A DNA stretch of 64,000 nucleotides, from assembly GCF_030253575.1 (NCBI RefSeq), contig NC_080559.1:5850501-5914500 (forward strand), written 5' to 3'. The position numbers and the translations under genes are program-made. The DNA is from Rhododendron vialii (Eukaryota; Streptophyta; Magnoliopsida; Ericales; Ericaceae). Of this stretch, positions 10,901 to 22,502 are shown one piece after another. Under the pieces are notes generated by a model. The model was not told the DNA's origin. It was given only the letters and a program-made list of their open reading frames with translations, and searched no databases. Every line of letters starts with the position of its first letter. Position 1 is the stretch's first letter.

Positions 10901-13900
10901 CTTTCCATTAAATTATCTCGCTTCAGTTTATGGGCTAACCTCTGAATTCTTAAATGAATTTAAACAGGACATTAGACACCATGAAGAGGAGACACGACGA
11001 GCCAGTTCGTATCACTCCTATTCTCAAAGTCCACCGTATGATTATCAGTATGAAGAACGGCGGTATGGAAAACAAGCCCCTGCACTTACAAGGAAGCCTG
11101 GTTCAGATCGGGGCCTTTATGAGGGGAGAATCTCTAGTTTCTTCAGTCCTAGCCGTTTCAGTGACCAAATGCATGAGGACAGTTTTGCAAATGAGGGATC
11201 AAACCTCAGAGCTTCAGACTATACTGTGTCTAGCCCTAGTGATGCATTCAGGTCTGATACCCAGTCACCAAGTTTCCAAAGAAACATTGGATTCAGCAGT
11301 CCTCCTTATCAAACTTCAAGAGACATGCTAAATGAACAAATACCACGTCAAACTATGAGAACATTATCGGAGTCGCATGCCATGGCAGATGCAGACAAGG
11401 TTCACCGCCCACAGGTCTTGTTATTCTTACACCTGCTATTTTTTGACGATGATATGATGGTGCCATTCGTTAGGAGCTTAGGCTTATCTTTGGACAAATT
11501 GCTATAATATGTAACTGCAATGCACACTTAAGGTCTTTCTCTTTCTTTGTCTTTGTGTACTGTAAGTGATTTCCATGACATGACAGTGGGATTGTGTCCA
11601 ACATGTAGGTTAGGGCAGATTTGAAACATATGAAGATGGTTCTTTATCTATTTGACTGCACAAAGTTCTTCCTCTCTGTGTTATACTTTTCTCCCTCTTT
11701 AGGTTTTGTGGTTAGATTAAGGGGACTGAATTTTCAAGTGAATATTTAAGTCTCTTGTTTGATAAATTTGATACTATGCACAATTGATATATATCCTACT
11801 GGTTTTCCATCTGAGTTCTCTTGTTCATAGTCATAGCAAGGGCATTTTATTCCATGTTTCCGAATGATGTTTAGATTGTTAAATGCAGATGTAGGAGTCT
11901 TTGTCCTCAATATCTGTATTTGTATATTCTTGGGTTACACTTTGACATTGCTAAAGAGGCATCGTTTCCATGTTTTCGCTTAAGTTTTGATTGTGCATGC
12001 AAGTGCAAAACTATCACACATTTAAGTGGTTATGGATACATGGACCCAATGTTCAAAACTGCGAAGAAGGAATGCATGGATTGAATTTGTCGTCAATGTC
12101 TGTGAGGTCATTCTCATGAGATTTTGCTTAGTTAAAGCATCCTGCTCAAGTCAAAACTAGTTGGCAATTAGTGTAAAGGTCGTCTTTCCGAGACTACTAA
12201 ACAAATGATCCATAACATAGAGCTCACTAAGAAACAAGGAGCACTAAAGGAACAAACGAAGGGGCAATTAATCAAGAGAAAAGCGTATGTAGTGGGAGGC
12301 TTAGGCTGAGAACTTATTAGCTGGGATGATAATTTAGGGCTGCCCGCGGATTGGTTTGGTGCGGAACGGTCCAGTTCCCAATCCGATCCGTTTGCGAAAG
12401 ATTGTCGTTTTCTCCATCCGCTAACCGTTCGTAGTGTTGTTGGGTTGGTTCAGTTTGGATGCATTTTGGGCCGATCGGTTTGGGCGGTTTGGGCAGATTT
12501 GAACATGCAAATTATTCTTTTTATAAACACCAAAAAATTGAAAAATAAAGCCGTAAAACTTCGAGTGCAATCAAGTCTAAACAAAGTCAAACAAGTCTAA
12601 CATTCGAGCGCTCTGATTGTGGAAGAAATTTCTTGGCTAACATGGGTATGTGTCACTTAAACAATAGTTAAATGAATTTATGCAGTTGCAAGACAATGAT
12701 ATCAAAGTATAACACACTAGCATGAGACGTGGAATGTGCTGGTTCCAGTTTAGGAGTGAGTTTATGACTTTATTAATTTATTCTGTATTTTAAAAATTTT
12801 AAAGTAGCGGATGCTAACCGGAACCGATCTGGATCTGTCAGAATCAGTATTTTTAGATCCGCATCCGTCCGTAGCATGCCTCGGTTTGGTCATGTTTGGG
12901 CGGTTTGGTTGATTCGCTGGACAACCCTAGATGATATTGGCCACAAAAGAAATTTTATGAGTTCTGACATCCCCTTTGAAATCTTTCTTCTGACTGCCAT
13001 TTATACTATCAAGATTCTTTGTCTATCCAAAATCATTTAGAAATCTATTCCTTAGTACATTTTGCAGATCTCGAGAGGAAGTATAAACCTTCTTGATTGC
13101 TCCTGTTGTCTAACATGCTATACCATGTTTGCCTTTTTAAGCTGGTGTATGACCTCTATGATAGGCATAAGTTTTGGGGTACTAAATGACAGATTCTTGA
13201 GTGTTTCGAGGCTTTTTTGGCCTTTTCCACTGTTGTTAATTGTTGGTCTAAATGTCAAAATTACGTTTTGTATGAGTTTTACCACTTATGCATTCATGCT
13301 TATGGTAAGTATGGGTGGAACCAATTAAATGAAGATATTCTAGAGTTTTTTTTTACCTTAATGTTAACCACCTCGAGCAATTTAAATTGTTACACAGTCA
13401 GGCACAGGATGTTTTTTCTTCACTGAGTTGTCTTATTGGCTATATACCTTCTTATTCAGAGAACTGCATCTCTGGGCAGCTTTGGGTCATTTGACAGCAA
13501 TCCCATGTCTCCCAAGTCAGTTAGTTTAGTGGATGCTTCCTCAGAACCTGCAGTGTCTTGTGGGCACCACCAGTACGCTGTTCCCTCTCTACCACAATCA
13601 TCAGTTTCTGGGAATTTCGGTGGTTTGGACCTATTTGATGCACCGTTTGTGCCCCAACCCATCACTTCGGCGTCAGCCGTTGACTTTTTTCAGTTGCCAG
13701 TGACAACAACAACTCCTCCAGTAGATTTGTACCAGCCATCTTCTATTTCTTCAGCTCTGGTGTCACATGCTCCACAACCAACCCAAACAACTCCATCTTT
13801 AGACTTATTCTCTGATATGCCTCAACAGCAGCCAGCTGCAATCTTGACTAACAAATCACCTGATGTTACTCCAAAGGATGAAGGATGGGCGACATTTGAT

Positions 13901-16900
13901 TTGCCTCAATTTGTGGCACCAAATCTTGGCATTGAGGGTTCTACACCTGCAGTAGCACCTCCTACTGATGAAGGATCTCTGGGAAAGTTGCCAAGTACAA
14001 CCCTGCAGTGGCCAGCATTTCAAGATAGTAATGTCCATGGGCCTTCATCGGTCACTAATCCGTGGGATGAGGGTCTGAACAATGTCCAAATATCCGATAA
14101 TGTATTGAACACTCAGGTAAGTGAAACCTTTACCCTGAAACTTCTTTGCGGTATTGAGATCTATTAGTTTTATTTGGTGCAATGTGGTGATATCTGCAGA
14201 AACTGAACAAATAAACTCGAATTATTTTGAATTAACTTTTTCCAATTTTTTGAGAAGTCATGGAATGCTTTTGAAGATGCCAGTGGAAACCTACCTCTTG
14301 GGAGCATTCACCAAAGTAGTGAAGGATTAGCTTTGCACGTACATTCTAGTACCACTGTGAATCACCATTTGGATGTAAGAGTATTAAGAGTTCCTGGATT
14401 GTTTTTATGTAGTTTTATATTCTAAACAAAGAATTCCGCTTATTCTTGGATTTTTAGCTTTGCAGGACTTCAATTGGGATGGGATTCATGGAGCTGCTGT
14501 GGATATCGGACTTCCGATTCCTAATGTTCCATTACATATCAATGAACCATCATATGCTTCATCTTCAATGGTTTGTACTTTCTCCTGTTTGCTGCAATCT
14601 AATTATTTTGGCATCTCTTTTTCCCCATTTCACCGTGTGAATGAAAGAGAATATTTCCTTTTCACAGGTAGGAGAACAATCCCATGTGACTGACCACAAG
14701 TCTGGGAATCCCTTTGATCTTTCCTATGGTTCTGACTTCGAATCCAGCAGTATGGTATGTTTCATATATTGGTTTTGGTCTAAGTCAAACTTTTGCCACA
14801 GTGCTGGAATGAATACTGCTTAGATCCTCTTGCATTATAGTTCTTGCGGCCAACAAGTTTTGAAAAGTTTTGGGTTTTTTGGTCGAAATTATTAACCCTA
14901 GGCCTCCCCAATTTTTTCTAAGTTGAATGGTACATTTTGGAGGAACCCATCCCCTATATGACCCAGATAATGTCTGCAAATTCATCTGGTTTGCATTCCG
15001 TTAAACCACATTAGCCTGAATAGGACCTTCTGAAAATCATCTTCCATATCACAAATATCTTCAGATTTCCTTGTATTGAAGATGATACCTTAGTTGGCTG
15101 GAAATGGTAGATAGAGGAATTTTTACTCAGAAAGCCTGTCCCTCACCACCTCAATCCTATTCCAAGATTCATGCCAGTTTTCTCTAATACATTCAATAGC
15201 ATGATGCCATGATCCCATCCATGTTACATTATTGCTACTTTGTTTCCCTTAGTATTCGTGGCTTGTTGCTTGAGAAGAGGAACACAAGAACTCCTCTGTT
15301 TTCATAACTTCATTGGCTCCCTTAATTGTTCTTATTCACGAAGTGAAAGCGTGTGCGTGAGCGGAAGCAATGCGGGGGAGTGAGAGGATATAGAGGAATC
15401 TAAGGTTGGGACTGTCTATAGACTATAGGAGTGTGTGCATGTGTATATATGTACATTATGTGATGTTTTGTTGTTAATCCTTGTACACATGTCAATTCGT
15501 AACTTGTGTCAACTGCAAATATTGGTTTTGTGAATGTAGTTAAATACTATGTCTATACTAAGAACTTGGTTTTAGTATCTTATCATTATTTAATTTATTT
15601 CATATTTCTACTCAATAGATTTTCTTTTGTTTTATTTGCTATGTCTATACTCAATAGATTTTCTTTTGTTAAATACTATGTCTATACTAAGAACTTGGTT
15701 TTTTGAAAGTAATTAAATACTAACTTCATTGTGTTTTATTTGCAGTTCTTGGACATGAGTTCTTTGCAAGCTGCACTGCCAGGTGGTCAGATTCCCAATT
15801 CGTTCCTTGATGATGGTACTCAGCCATGGCTTCCTCAAAATCCCATTCCACCTTTCAGTCCAGGTGTGCAGCGAGGCAAGTAATACTTAATTCCAGGAAT
15901 CTTATTAATGTTGAACTACTGTCTAGTCTGATTCCTTTATGATTCTGCAGGTGCCTTAGGATTCGTAGGAGGGCAAGCACCCAGCACTCAAATGCCGTAA
16001 GTCGTTTTCTTCTTGCACTCATTGTTGTATAGTTGCCTTGGTCATGATGGTACAGATGAGGATTTTATGCAATCTCTGTTACTCTTACTCGTTCTCTCCT
16101 TTGGTCAACCTAAATGATTGACTATCTTAAAGCAGTTAGGTTACTAAAATTGATCATAAATTTGTCTGCCTGAGGTTTTGGGTTGCTGTATCCTCAAATT
16201 TGCGGGTGATACTATTCAGTATCATTGTATAGAGAGTCCTGTAATCATTTCATAATAGTTTGAAGGGCTGTTGCCGTGGTCCTGTTGCTTCTTTTGTGTA
16301 TCTCCCTTCAATCTGCAGCAGGCTGATGATTGCAATCATTGAGTGAGATAGTGCACTGGAGATACATGTTCATAGTCAAAACCATTGGACTTAACTGTCG
16401 TCTGGCCTGTGTTTGATTGTCAAATATTACGGGGACAGATTATAGTTAAAAATATAGGAGTTCTGTTTTTGCTCCAATTCCTATTATTTGGGGTGAATTC
16501 AGGTGTGCATCTGTTTTTCTTTCATAGCGGCAGGTGGTGGCCATGATCAAGTGTTAGCAATTCATTTGAGTATACGGCCGTCTGATTAATTGTTTTGGAA
16601 GCCAACACTCATTTCATCCCGTTGGGAGTAAAGTCATCCAGTCTCAAATCACCGGGGGTGTGTCCTATATGTGCACTAATAGTTGATGATTTACATAGGG
16701 ATTTAGTTTAGTCAAGTCACTTGTTTGGAATTTGGATGTTCTTATCTTTGGTGAGATAGAAAGTTACCCGTGATGGTTTCCTCTCTTTTTTTCCCAAGCA
16801 GAAGCTAAAATTTTGTCTTATTTGATGGGGTAATTCTCAGTTTCTGTAAGTGTTTGGCATGCACAGCATTCATGGGTGGAACGTAGGAGTGTCCAACTAT

Positions 16901-17395
16901 GAGTTAGTGATCTACAATGTTCATTCCCAGTATTTTGGTGGAACTCACCTGTAAGTTAGTGATCACCTATAGAAGTAATATAAGATGCTTCTGGCTCAAT
17001 AAGGGTTGTCAAGACGTGGGAGAATAGGGATAACAGTCATTACATAGTCGATTTGATTGGAGTAATGGTGTTCATAATTATATCCACAGTTCGGTTTCAA
17101 TACGATTAAGATTTTGTTTTAAAAACTGCTGATTAATGTTTGGTGGGCACCTTCCAAAAAAAATGTGGGGTGGATATTTTCGATGGTTTTAGGTTTTCTT
17201 TGTGGCTTCTAAGTGACATGATAGATAATTTTCTCAAGACGCTTGAGATATGGAATTGGTCTCATCTTGAAATAACTGCTGCTTTGCATTCTACAATAAG
17301 TTGTACCACTGTCTGACATGTCAAGTTGCTAATTTTCCAGGAATGTCCCAACGCAAGGCCCTCTTGCTTCCGTGGGCGGAAATCCTTTCGCATAG
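7979..17395 (+). CDS. AGD14: ArfGAP-domain protein, AGD14 type
   Basis: Thirteen exons: 7979-8074, 9130-9191, 10155-10242, 10324-10385, 10473-10569, 10968-11414, 13460-14116, 14258-14374, 14466-14570, 14668-14754, 15746-15875, 15951-15996 and 17341-17395. The total is 2049 bases, 682 residues. ArfGAPs stimulate GTP hydrolysis on Arf GTPases in vesicle traffic. The zinc finger is C26-x2-C29-x16-C46-x2-C49, and R54 follows four residues later at the place of the catalytic arginine (CSGIHREFTHR). The rest is a low-complexity tail rich in Ser, Pro and Gln, with repeated DLF/DLY motifs, NPFD and a C-terminal GGNPFA (NPF motifs can bind EH domains). The family in Arabidopsis is AGD14/ZIGA4, about 650 residues from memory. 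Two introns start with GC (10570 and 15876); both keep frame. Exon 1 starts with MSSKREEERNEK, a usual start for this family. Confidence 0.92.
10570..10967 (+). other. GC-AG intron in the AGD14-type gene
   Basis: The exon ends CCAAGGGACATGCAG and the intron begins GCAATC, with no usable GT nearby. The acceptor is TAAACAG before GACATTAGACAC. Joining here keeps phase 0 and gives PPRDMQ-DIRHHEEE, which reads like the family. The donor fits the AG|GC class spliced by the major spliceosome. Confidence 0.75.
12335..12929. mobile_element. Non-autonomous hAT-like element
   Basis: It begins TAGGGCTGCCCGCGG and ends CGCTGGACAACCCTA, which are complementary at the tips. The interior is built of degenerate GGTTTGG and CCGATCCG-type motifs. 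The flanks GATGATAAT and GATGATATT resemble an imperfect 8-bp target duplication. It lies in the intron before exon 7 of the AGD14-type gene. Related tips (TAGGGCTG) are seen at 46908 and 56250. Confidence 0.6.
15350..15570 (+). repeat. Dispersed repeat shared by two introns (copy 1)
   Basis: The segment shares blocks in the same order with 25975-26190: GGGAG-GAGAGGATA, GGAAT-TAAGGTTGGGA, GTGTGTGCA, then TTGTTTTTAGTCCT-like text, CAACTGCAAATATTG and a TACTAAG-ACTTG end. The two copies lie in introns of two different genes. No coding capacity is seen. A local direct repetition of CTATGTCTATACT(A/C)A follows at 15545-15690. Confidence 0.55.
15876..15950 (+). other. Short GC-AG intron in the AGD14-type gene
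   Basis: The donor GCGAG|GCAAGTAA matches the strong consensus of GC introns. The acceptor is TTCTGCAG. Splicing gives CAG CGA G|GT GCC TTA, that is QRGALGF, in frame with both neighbours. The intron is 75 bases long, near the lower limit for plants. Confidence 0.8.
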
Positions 17396-20300
17396 GGTGT
17401 CACTCAATGTAATCATTATTTTCATTTGGGGTTACAAGTTTTCCTGTGAATTGGTTCCCTATCTCTTGGATCATAATGCGTTTTTTTCTTGTTATAAATT
17501 CATCTATATATCCTGAATAAAATGTTGTTCCGAAAAGATGGCTTTCAGTTTGCAAGTCCTCTGTACTCCATATAGTACTCTGCTCCAAAATTAGGCCCCT
17601 GGTTTGACTCCAGAATCTAGACTTTGTTCGTATGTTCCATCAACATTGAATTGGATTCCACATTTTGGGCCGTCTCGAGTCCTTGCATACGCCAGTTGAC
17701 AAGTTGAGTTGTTTAGGGATGCTTGTATTTAATCTTCTATCGTTTCAAGGTTATCCTGTAATTACGTTTGCATTTTTTTCCTTTGAAGGCTGGATGCCAC
17801 GGAGAGTGTACTATTTTTGGCATTGAGCTTTTTTGTTTGTTTGTATGCATTGAAGATGATTAGTGTGCGCGCTGATAAAAATTTGTCAAATGTGCTAGCT
17901 GAGTTGGTCTCTTCTGCATCCACCATTTACTGGGGTTGCTGTATTTCAAGAATGGTTCTTGCTCATAAGACAAAGCTGTCTCTTTGCTTGATTTGGATTC
18001 TAAGCGTTCGATGATATTGATGTGAATGACATGAATTATTTATTTTGGTGTTGGTGGGGCTAGGATTGGCTTGTGAATAAGAGTATGTAGCTGATTAACT
18101 TGATTTTTTCTCCCAAATCCTGAGGATATGTTCGGTTTAATGGAATCATTGTGGATTTGGAATCGAATAAAGACTGGAATTGAATAAAATGGAATGAGGT
18201 GGGTACGATCATTCTTATTTCTGTGTTTGGCTGTGCATAGAATTCGATTCAATGAATGAAAACTCAAAGCCCATTCCCATTCACTTATGCATGTTGTACA
18301 AATGGTTGTGTAAATAGACTTATCCATAAAATTAACCAAAATCAGCAGCCAAGGGTGCAGAAAGAACAGCACATGGAATATGCACAGCCAAGGGTTTGTC
18401 ATAACCTGATGAAAATGGCAGAAAAGTTAATCCTTCAACAATGAGTTCGGAAGTACTGTATGTACTTACTATTACAAGCAATGATGGTCAAAGATAATCT
18501 AATAAAGGATGTGAAACAAGCAAGGCCACGAGCAAGGCCGAACTACTTCTGACATTATGCTCCTAACGAAGTAATCAAAAGCAGAAACGGTGCACCTAAA
18601 CTGCAAACGATTTCATTTTGTCTTGCAATGCCATATCGTGTGAGAATATGAAGTCTAAGCGATACATCTTCACCATTTCAGCGGTTCACTGATGAGGATC
18701 GGAATTTATTGGCAAGAAAAAGATGCCTATGAACAATGCCAAGTTGAGCTTCAGTCTGCCATTTAAAGCGGGGCTGCACACCCACCCCCCCGAAAGGAAA
18801 AAAATGATAACTTTACACTACAAAATTGCACCATGGTGTAGACAATGGATTTTGTCCAGCACAAAAATTTACGTCTGCTTCAATGATAAAAAAAAATTAT
18901 CCTCTTAATAGCCTAACATTCCAAATCATTGGGAAAATGGAAAACAAATTCTGGTATCGTTCCAACCACCAACTAGGCAACAGAATGAGTTGGGGGGATC
19001 ATTTCATTTGCTGCTCACCAGACGAATGAGCCTTTCCCAAAAGCCAAGAAAAAGGAAGTTACAAGATAGCGGAGCATTCTCGTATTCAACAGCAGAATAT
19101 GCACTTGTTTGCGACAGATGAGATGTTTTCTCCAGCATGTTTGAACTATTCACATAATATTACCTACTGCCCAGACTAAAGCTGTTAACCTTGTGAGCTT
19201 TTGTAAACTCTACAAGCATGTAACACATACGCACCAATTACCAACTTCTACTACCACAAGTGAGCAATTCTTCAATTTGCACATGCCCATGAGTTGGCAA
19301 ACTTAAGGATATAGCAGGATATATCAACTGCCATTGTATGAAAATATTCAAAACTTTAGATATTAATCACACGACAATGTTCGTATGGTAACCCACGTTT
19401 GCTGAAAATCAATTTAACCAGGGGACGTTTGAAAGAAGTTTGAACCCGATTCAGACGAGCCAGTAGAATTGGAAATACAAAGATAAAAGCAAGAAGCCAA
19501 TACGCAGATGCCTTCAGAATCCATTTGTAAAAGAAATGCCATACTCTATCCATGCCTTCTAAGGTATAATAGCATTTGCGCTTACAATCGAATCGTCTCC
19601 AATAATGCTGAATGAACAAGTTACCTCCAAGCCTTTAAAACAGAAAAACTGTTTTACCATACTGCACATAAACCTGAGCAGCCATTCTCTTACTCAACAG
19701 CACAATATGCACTTGTTTTCGAAAGAACGCATGAGGTCTTTCCTCAAGCACGGTTGAGCTTTTCACAATTTATTAACTACAGACCAGACTAAAGCTTTTT
19801 GAACCTTGTCAATGCTTTTTAAACTCTATAAGCTTTTAAACCAAACTCACCAGCCGCCAATTACTAACTTCTACTACCAAAAGTGAGCAATTATTTAATT
19901 TGTATATGAGTTAGCAAACTTAAGGATATAATCGGACACAAACCTACTGCCTTTGGATAAAAGAGATCTAAAAATGCGAAATTCATCACACTAGACGACG
20001 TATCATAACCATAGTGGCTGAACATCAACCAGGGGACGTTTGGGAGAAATTTTGGCTGGATTCAAAATTAAAGAGCCAATTAATACTGGAGTATAAAAAT
20101 AACAGCAAGAAGCAAATAAGCAATTTCCTTTAGAATCCATTTGGTCAAATAAATGTCATACTCTCTATATGCCTTCTAACGTATACTATGTCCGGAGTGC
20201 TTACATTTGAACCATCTGCAATTATTCTGAATGAACAGGTTATCTTTAAGCACTTCTAAAAATGAAAAACTGCCTGATAAGTAATGCATACCAACCTGAG

Positions 20301-20433
20301 CAGCCAGTCAAATTACACATCAATCCCATACCAGATTGTGTCAGAGCACGAATTCTACCACCGCATGTTGGACCACGGAGAAGTATGTATCACTTCATTT
20401 TCTAAATCGCTGGTGTGCAAGTGAAACAGAGCT
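17396..20433. other. Intergenic region between convergent AGD14-type and presenilin genes
   Basis: The two genes converge on this 3-kb segment, so it must hold both 3' untranslated regions. No gene is recognisable; an 87-codon minus frame at 19356-19619 has membrane-like residues but is interrupted in the second copy of the duplication. The main feature is a tandem duplication at 19075-20306. Confidence 0.55.
19075..20306. repeat. Tandem duplication of about 0.6 kb
   Basis: Two diverged copies lie head to tail, at about 19075-19682 and 19683-20306. Shared landmarks in the same order are CAACAGCA(G/C)AATATGCACTTG, CCAGACTAAAGCT, ACTTCTACTACCA, AACTTAAGGATATA, CCAGGGGACGTTTG, AGAATCCATTTG, ATGCCTTCTAA and ACCTGAGCAGCCA. 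The offset is 608-619 bases. It lies just downstream of the presenilin stop codon. Confidence 0.85.
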
Positions 20434-21801
20434 CTAAAACATCATCAAATTAGTGGAAGTCCCAACAACGAAAGGTTCCATCAACAACCGAGTCAAGAAG
20501 TAAAACATAACCCCCAAAAAGATGGAAATCGGCAGCGCAGGCAGAGCATGACGACACACAGCCAACAGGATAAGAGTGCACCCAAGTCCCGAAACAATCG
20601 CAAGGTAACAGGCATAAACAGTCATTAGATCATACATTGCAGCTCTACCCACAAGAACACTATAAAACACAAAGTCCCCAAGCCCAAGTTTTATGCCCTT
20701 AGTAGTCATTCCAAAGGTCTCTGAACCACACTCCTCTCTACCTTCTCTATCATTCCCCGAACCCAACATTTCCACAAGCGGGGACCTCTCCTCATCAACA
20801 ACAATCTCAGATTGCTCATGTCCATATTGCCTGTTTCTATCTACCGAAACATCCACCGAATAGTCCGAAGATTCACTACTCGATGATCGTCTTTCCCTCA
20901 CATCATTCACTAAACGATACGTCTCCCCTTCTCTTCCCATCCCACCTTCCCCAATTCGAATAACAGTGTGTTCCGAATCCTCTACCCTCTCATTCTCACT
21001 AGATACCACCTGAAGCTCAACCGAACCCGACTCTGAAACCCCACCAACCAAAAGACCTAAACTAGAACCACCCCGGTTCCCATTTCTCGAAACCGTGGGC
21101 CTAGCTTCGTACACTAAAGCCGGGAGCTCATCCTCGCGGCTTGAAGCCAATTCGACCAAGATCTTGAGCGGCCCACCGGGGGCCAAAACTGCCACCAAAT
21201 CATACAGCGCGAGCGCAACCAACAGAACCCAAGTGGTCCACTCGGGCAAATTGGTAAACCAGGCCGCCACGATGATCCCCAAAACAACCATGTAACCCTG
21301 CCTCAGCAGAATGGGCACGGCGTTTGAGAACACGGATATGACGCCCACGGACGAGAAGTTGAAGAGGAGTAGGAAACAAGTTGGGGAGTCAATGGGTACG
21401 GAGAAGTGCTGGATGAGGGAGAGGAAGATGGAGCCGCCCATGGCGGCGAGGACGAAGAAGGCGGAGAAGCGCATGTAGTTTTTGAGGAAGTTGGTGAAGT
21501 TGTAGTAGTAGAGGAGAACGAGGAGGAAGGTGACGGCGGAGATGAGGAGAACGAAGACGAGGGCGTTGAGGAGGGCGCCCTGGAGCTTGTGGGAGGGGGT
21601 GTCGTCGGGGGTTTCGAGGTAGACGAGGTTGGCGGCGGAGCGGATGGGGGTGGTGGGGGAGGAGAGAGAGGAGGGAGAAGAGAGGGAGGAGACGAGGAGG
21701 ACGACGAGGAGCATGCAGATGGAGACGGGGGAGAGGATGGTGGTGATTTCTTGGCCGATTGAGTCGAGGATGCTGGTGGTGGTGGCGGTGGTTCTGGACA
21801 T
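20434..21801 (-). CDS. Presenilin, intramembrane aspartyl protease
   Basis: One uninterrupted frame of 455 residues; I chose the ATG at 21801 (MSRTTATTTSILD), although the frame stays open upstream through the leader. Presenilin is the catalytic subunit of gamma-secretase-like complexes in endomembranes. Both catalytic aspartates are visible: Y200-D201 in LALYDLVAVL, and D376 in the GLGD motif (GIKLGLGDFVFYS). The PAL motif follows at 421-423 (ALPALPIS). Several hydrophobic segments precede a long hydrophilic loop, about 220-365, rich in Ser, Glu and Arg, where animal presenilins are cleaved. Plant presenilin genes are, as I recall, intronless, and the Arabidopsis relatives are At1g08700 and At2g29900; the neighbouring SKIP24-type gene favours the first. 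The 5' leader has a pyrimidine tract. The 3' end faces the AGD14-type gene. Confidence 0.93.
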   Translation of the reverse strand: MSRTTATTTSILDSIGQEITTILSPVSICMLLVVLLVSSLSSPSSLSSPTTPIRSAANLVYLETPDDTPSHKLQGALLNALVFVLLISAVTFLLVLLYYYNFTNFLKNYMRFSAFFVLAAMGGSIFLSLIQHFSVPIDSPTCFLLLFNFSSVGVISVFSNAVPILLRQGYMVVLGIIVAAWFTNLPEWTTWVLLVALALYDLVAVLAPGGPLKILVELASSREDELPALVYEARPTVSRNGNRGGSSLGLLVGGVSESGSVELQVVSSENERVEDSEHTVIRIGEGGMGREGETYRLVNDVRERRSSSSESSDYSVDVSVDRNRQYGHEQSEIVVDEERSPLVEMLGSGNDREGREECGSETFGMTTKGIKLGLGDFVFYSVLVGRAAMYDLMTVYACYLAIVSGLGCTLILLAVCRHALPALPISIFLGVMFYFLTRLLMEPFVVGTSTNLMMF

Positions 21802-21992
21802 GGTTTTGGTTGGGGGATTTTGTCGAATGGGTGGTGGGAAATTGGATTGGATTGGATCGGATGGAGATTCGGTGGTTTGGTTTTGTTTGTAGTGGCGGCT
21901 AGGGATCGAAGGTGGGAACGGAGGAGAGCATTGCTGGAGGATATGGATTTTACTAGTAGTATAATGTTTTCCCCATTTGAGAGAGATGAAGT

Positions 21993-21994
<2 letters not shown>

Positions 21995-22022
<28 letters not shown>
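21995..22022. repeat. (GA)n tract in the presumed presenilin 5' leader
   Basis: A GA run on the plus strand reads as a CT tract in the direction of presenilin transcription, about 195-220 bases upstream of its start codon. Such CT/GA tracts are common in plant leaders and core promoters. Confidence 0.7.
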
Positions 22023-22026
<4 letters not shown>

Positions 22027-22191
22027 TGGAAAGTGGAAAGTGGAACGGGTCCAAATATTAGGTGTAATCTTTATTCTTTTTTCCTTCAATTACTCCAATA
22101 TTATTGGTAATACATTAAGGCTTGTGACTCTGCAGAACTCTAATCCTACAACTTCACAAACATATATTTTGACACAATTGCGTACTTCTGA

Positions 22192-22480
22192 AATTGCAAA
22201 GTGCTAAGTATGGATCGAACAACTCCGAACACGGTACAAAGCTGTTCAACCATATAGCTTTGAATATTACTCATTTAAATTGTAAGGTGCTAACTACGGA
22301 TCGAACTATTACGGACGTCGTATAGAACTATTTAATGTATATAGCTTTGAGCTTTGAACATTACTCCGAGCTTAAATTGCAAGGTGCTAACTGTGGATCA
22401 AACTACTACAGACGTAGTACAAAACTGTTGGATGCATATAGCTTTGAAAATTGCTCCGAGCTTATATTGTAAGCTATGGA
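22192..22480. repeat. Three-copy tandem repeat, unit about 90 bases
   Basis: Three diverged units each contain AAATTG(C/T)AA, GTGCTAA-TA-GGATC-AAC, a GTACAAA-CTGTT-like block and ATATAGCTTTGAA. They start near 22192, 22279 and 22375, and a partial fourth follows before the palindrome. They lie between the divergent presenilin and F-box genes. Confidence 0.75.
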
Positions 22481-22502
22481 TCAAATCAAACAGAAATGAT
22501 TC

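Noticed and set aside
18120-18330. Possible MITE with GGAATGAG / CATTCCCATTC ends
   Set aside because: Some complementary stretches exist, but no clean terminal repeat or target duplication could be placed.
19356-19619. 87-codon minus-strand frame with a hydrophobic centre
   Set aside because: It lies in one copy of a tandem duplication, and the equivalent stretch in the other copy is not open. No family is recognised.
21406-22110. Open frames on the plus strand opposite presenilin
   Set aside because: They are antisense shadows of the presenilin coding strand; the Glu/Gly-rich translations come from the Ser/Pro/Leu codons on the other strand.
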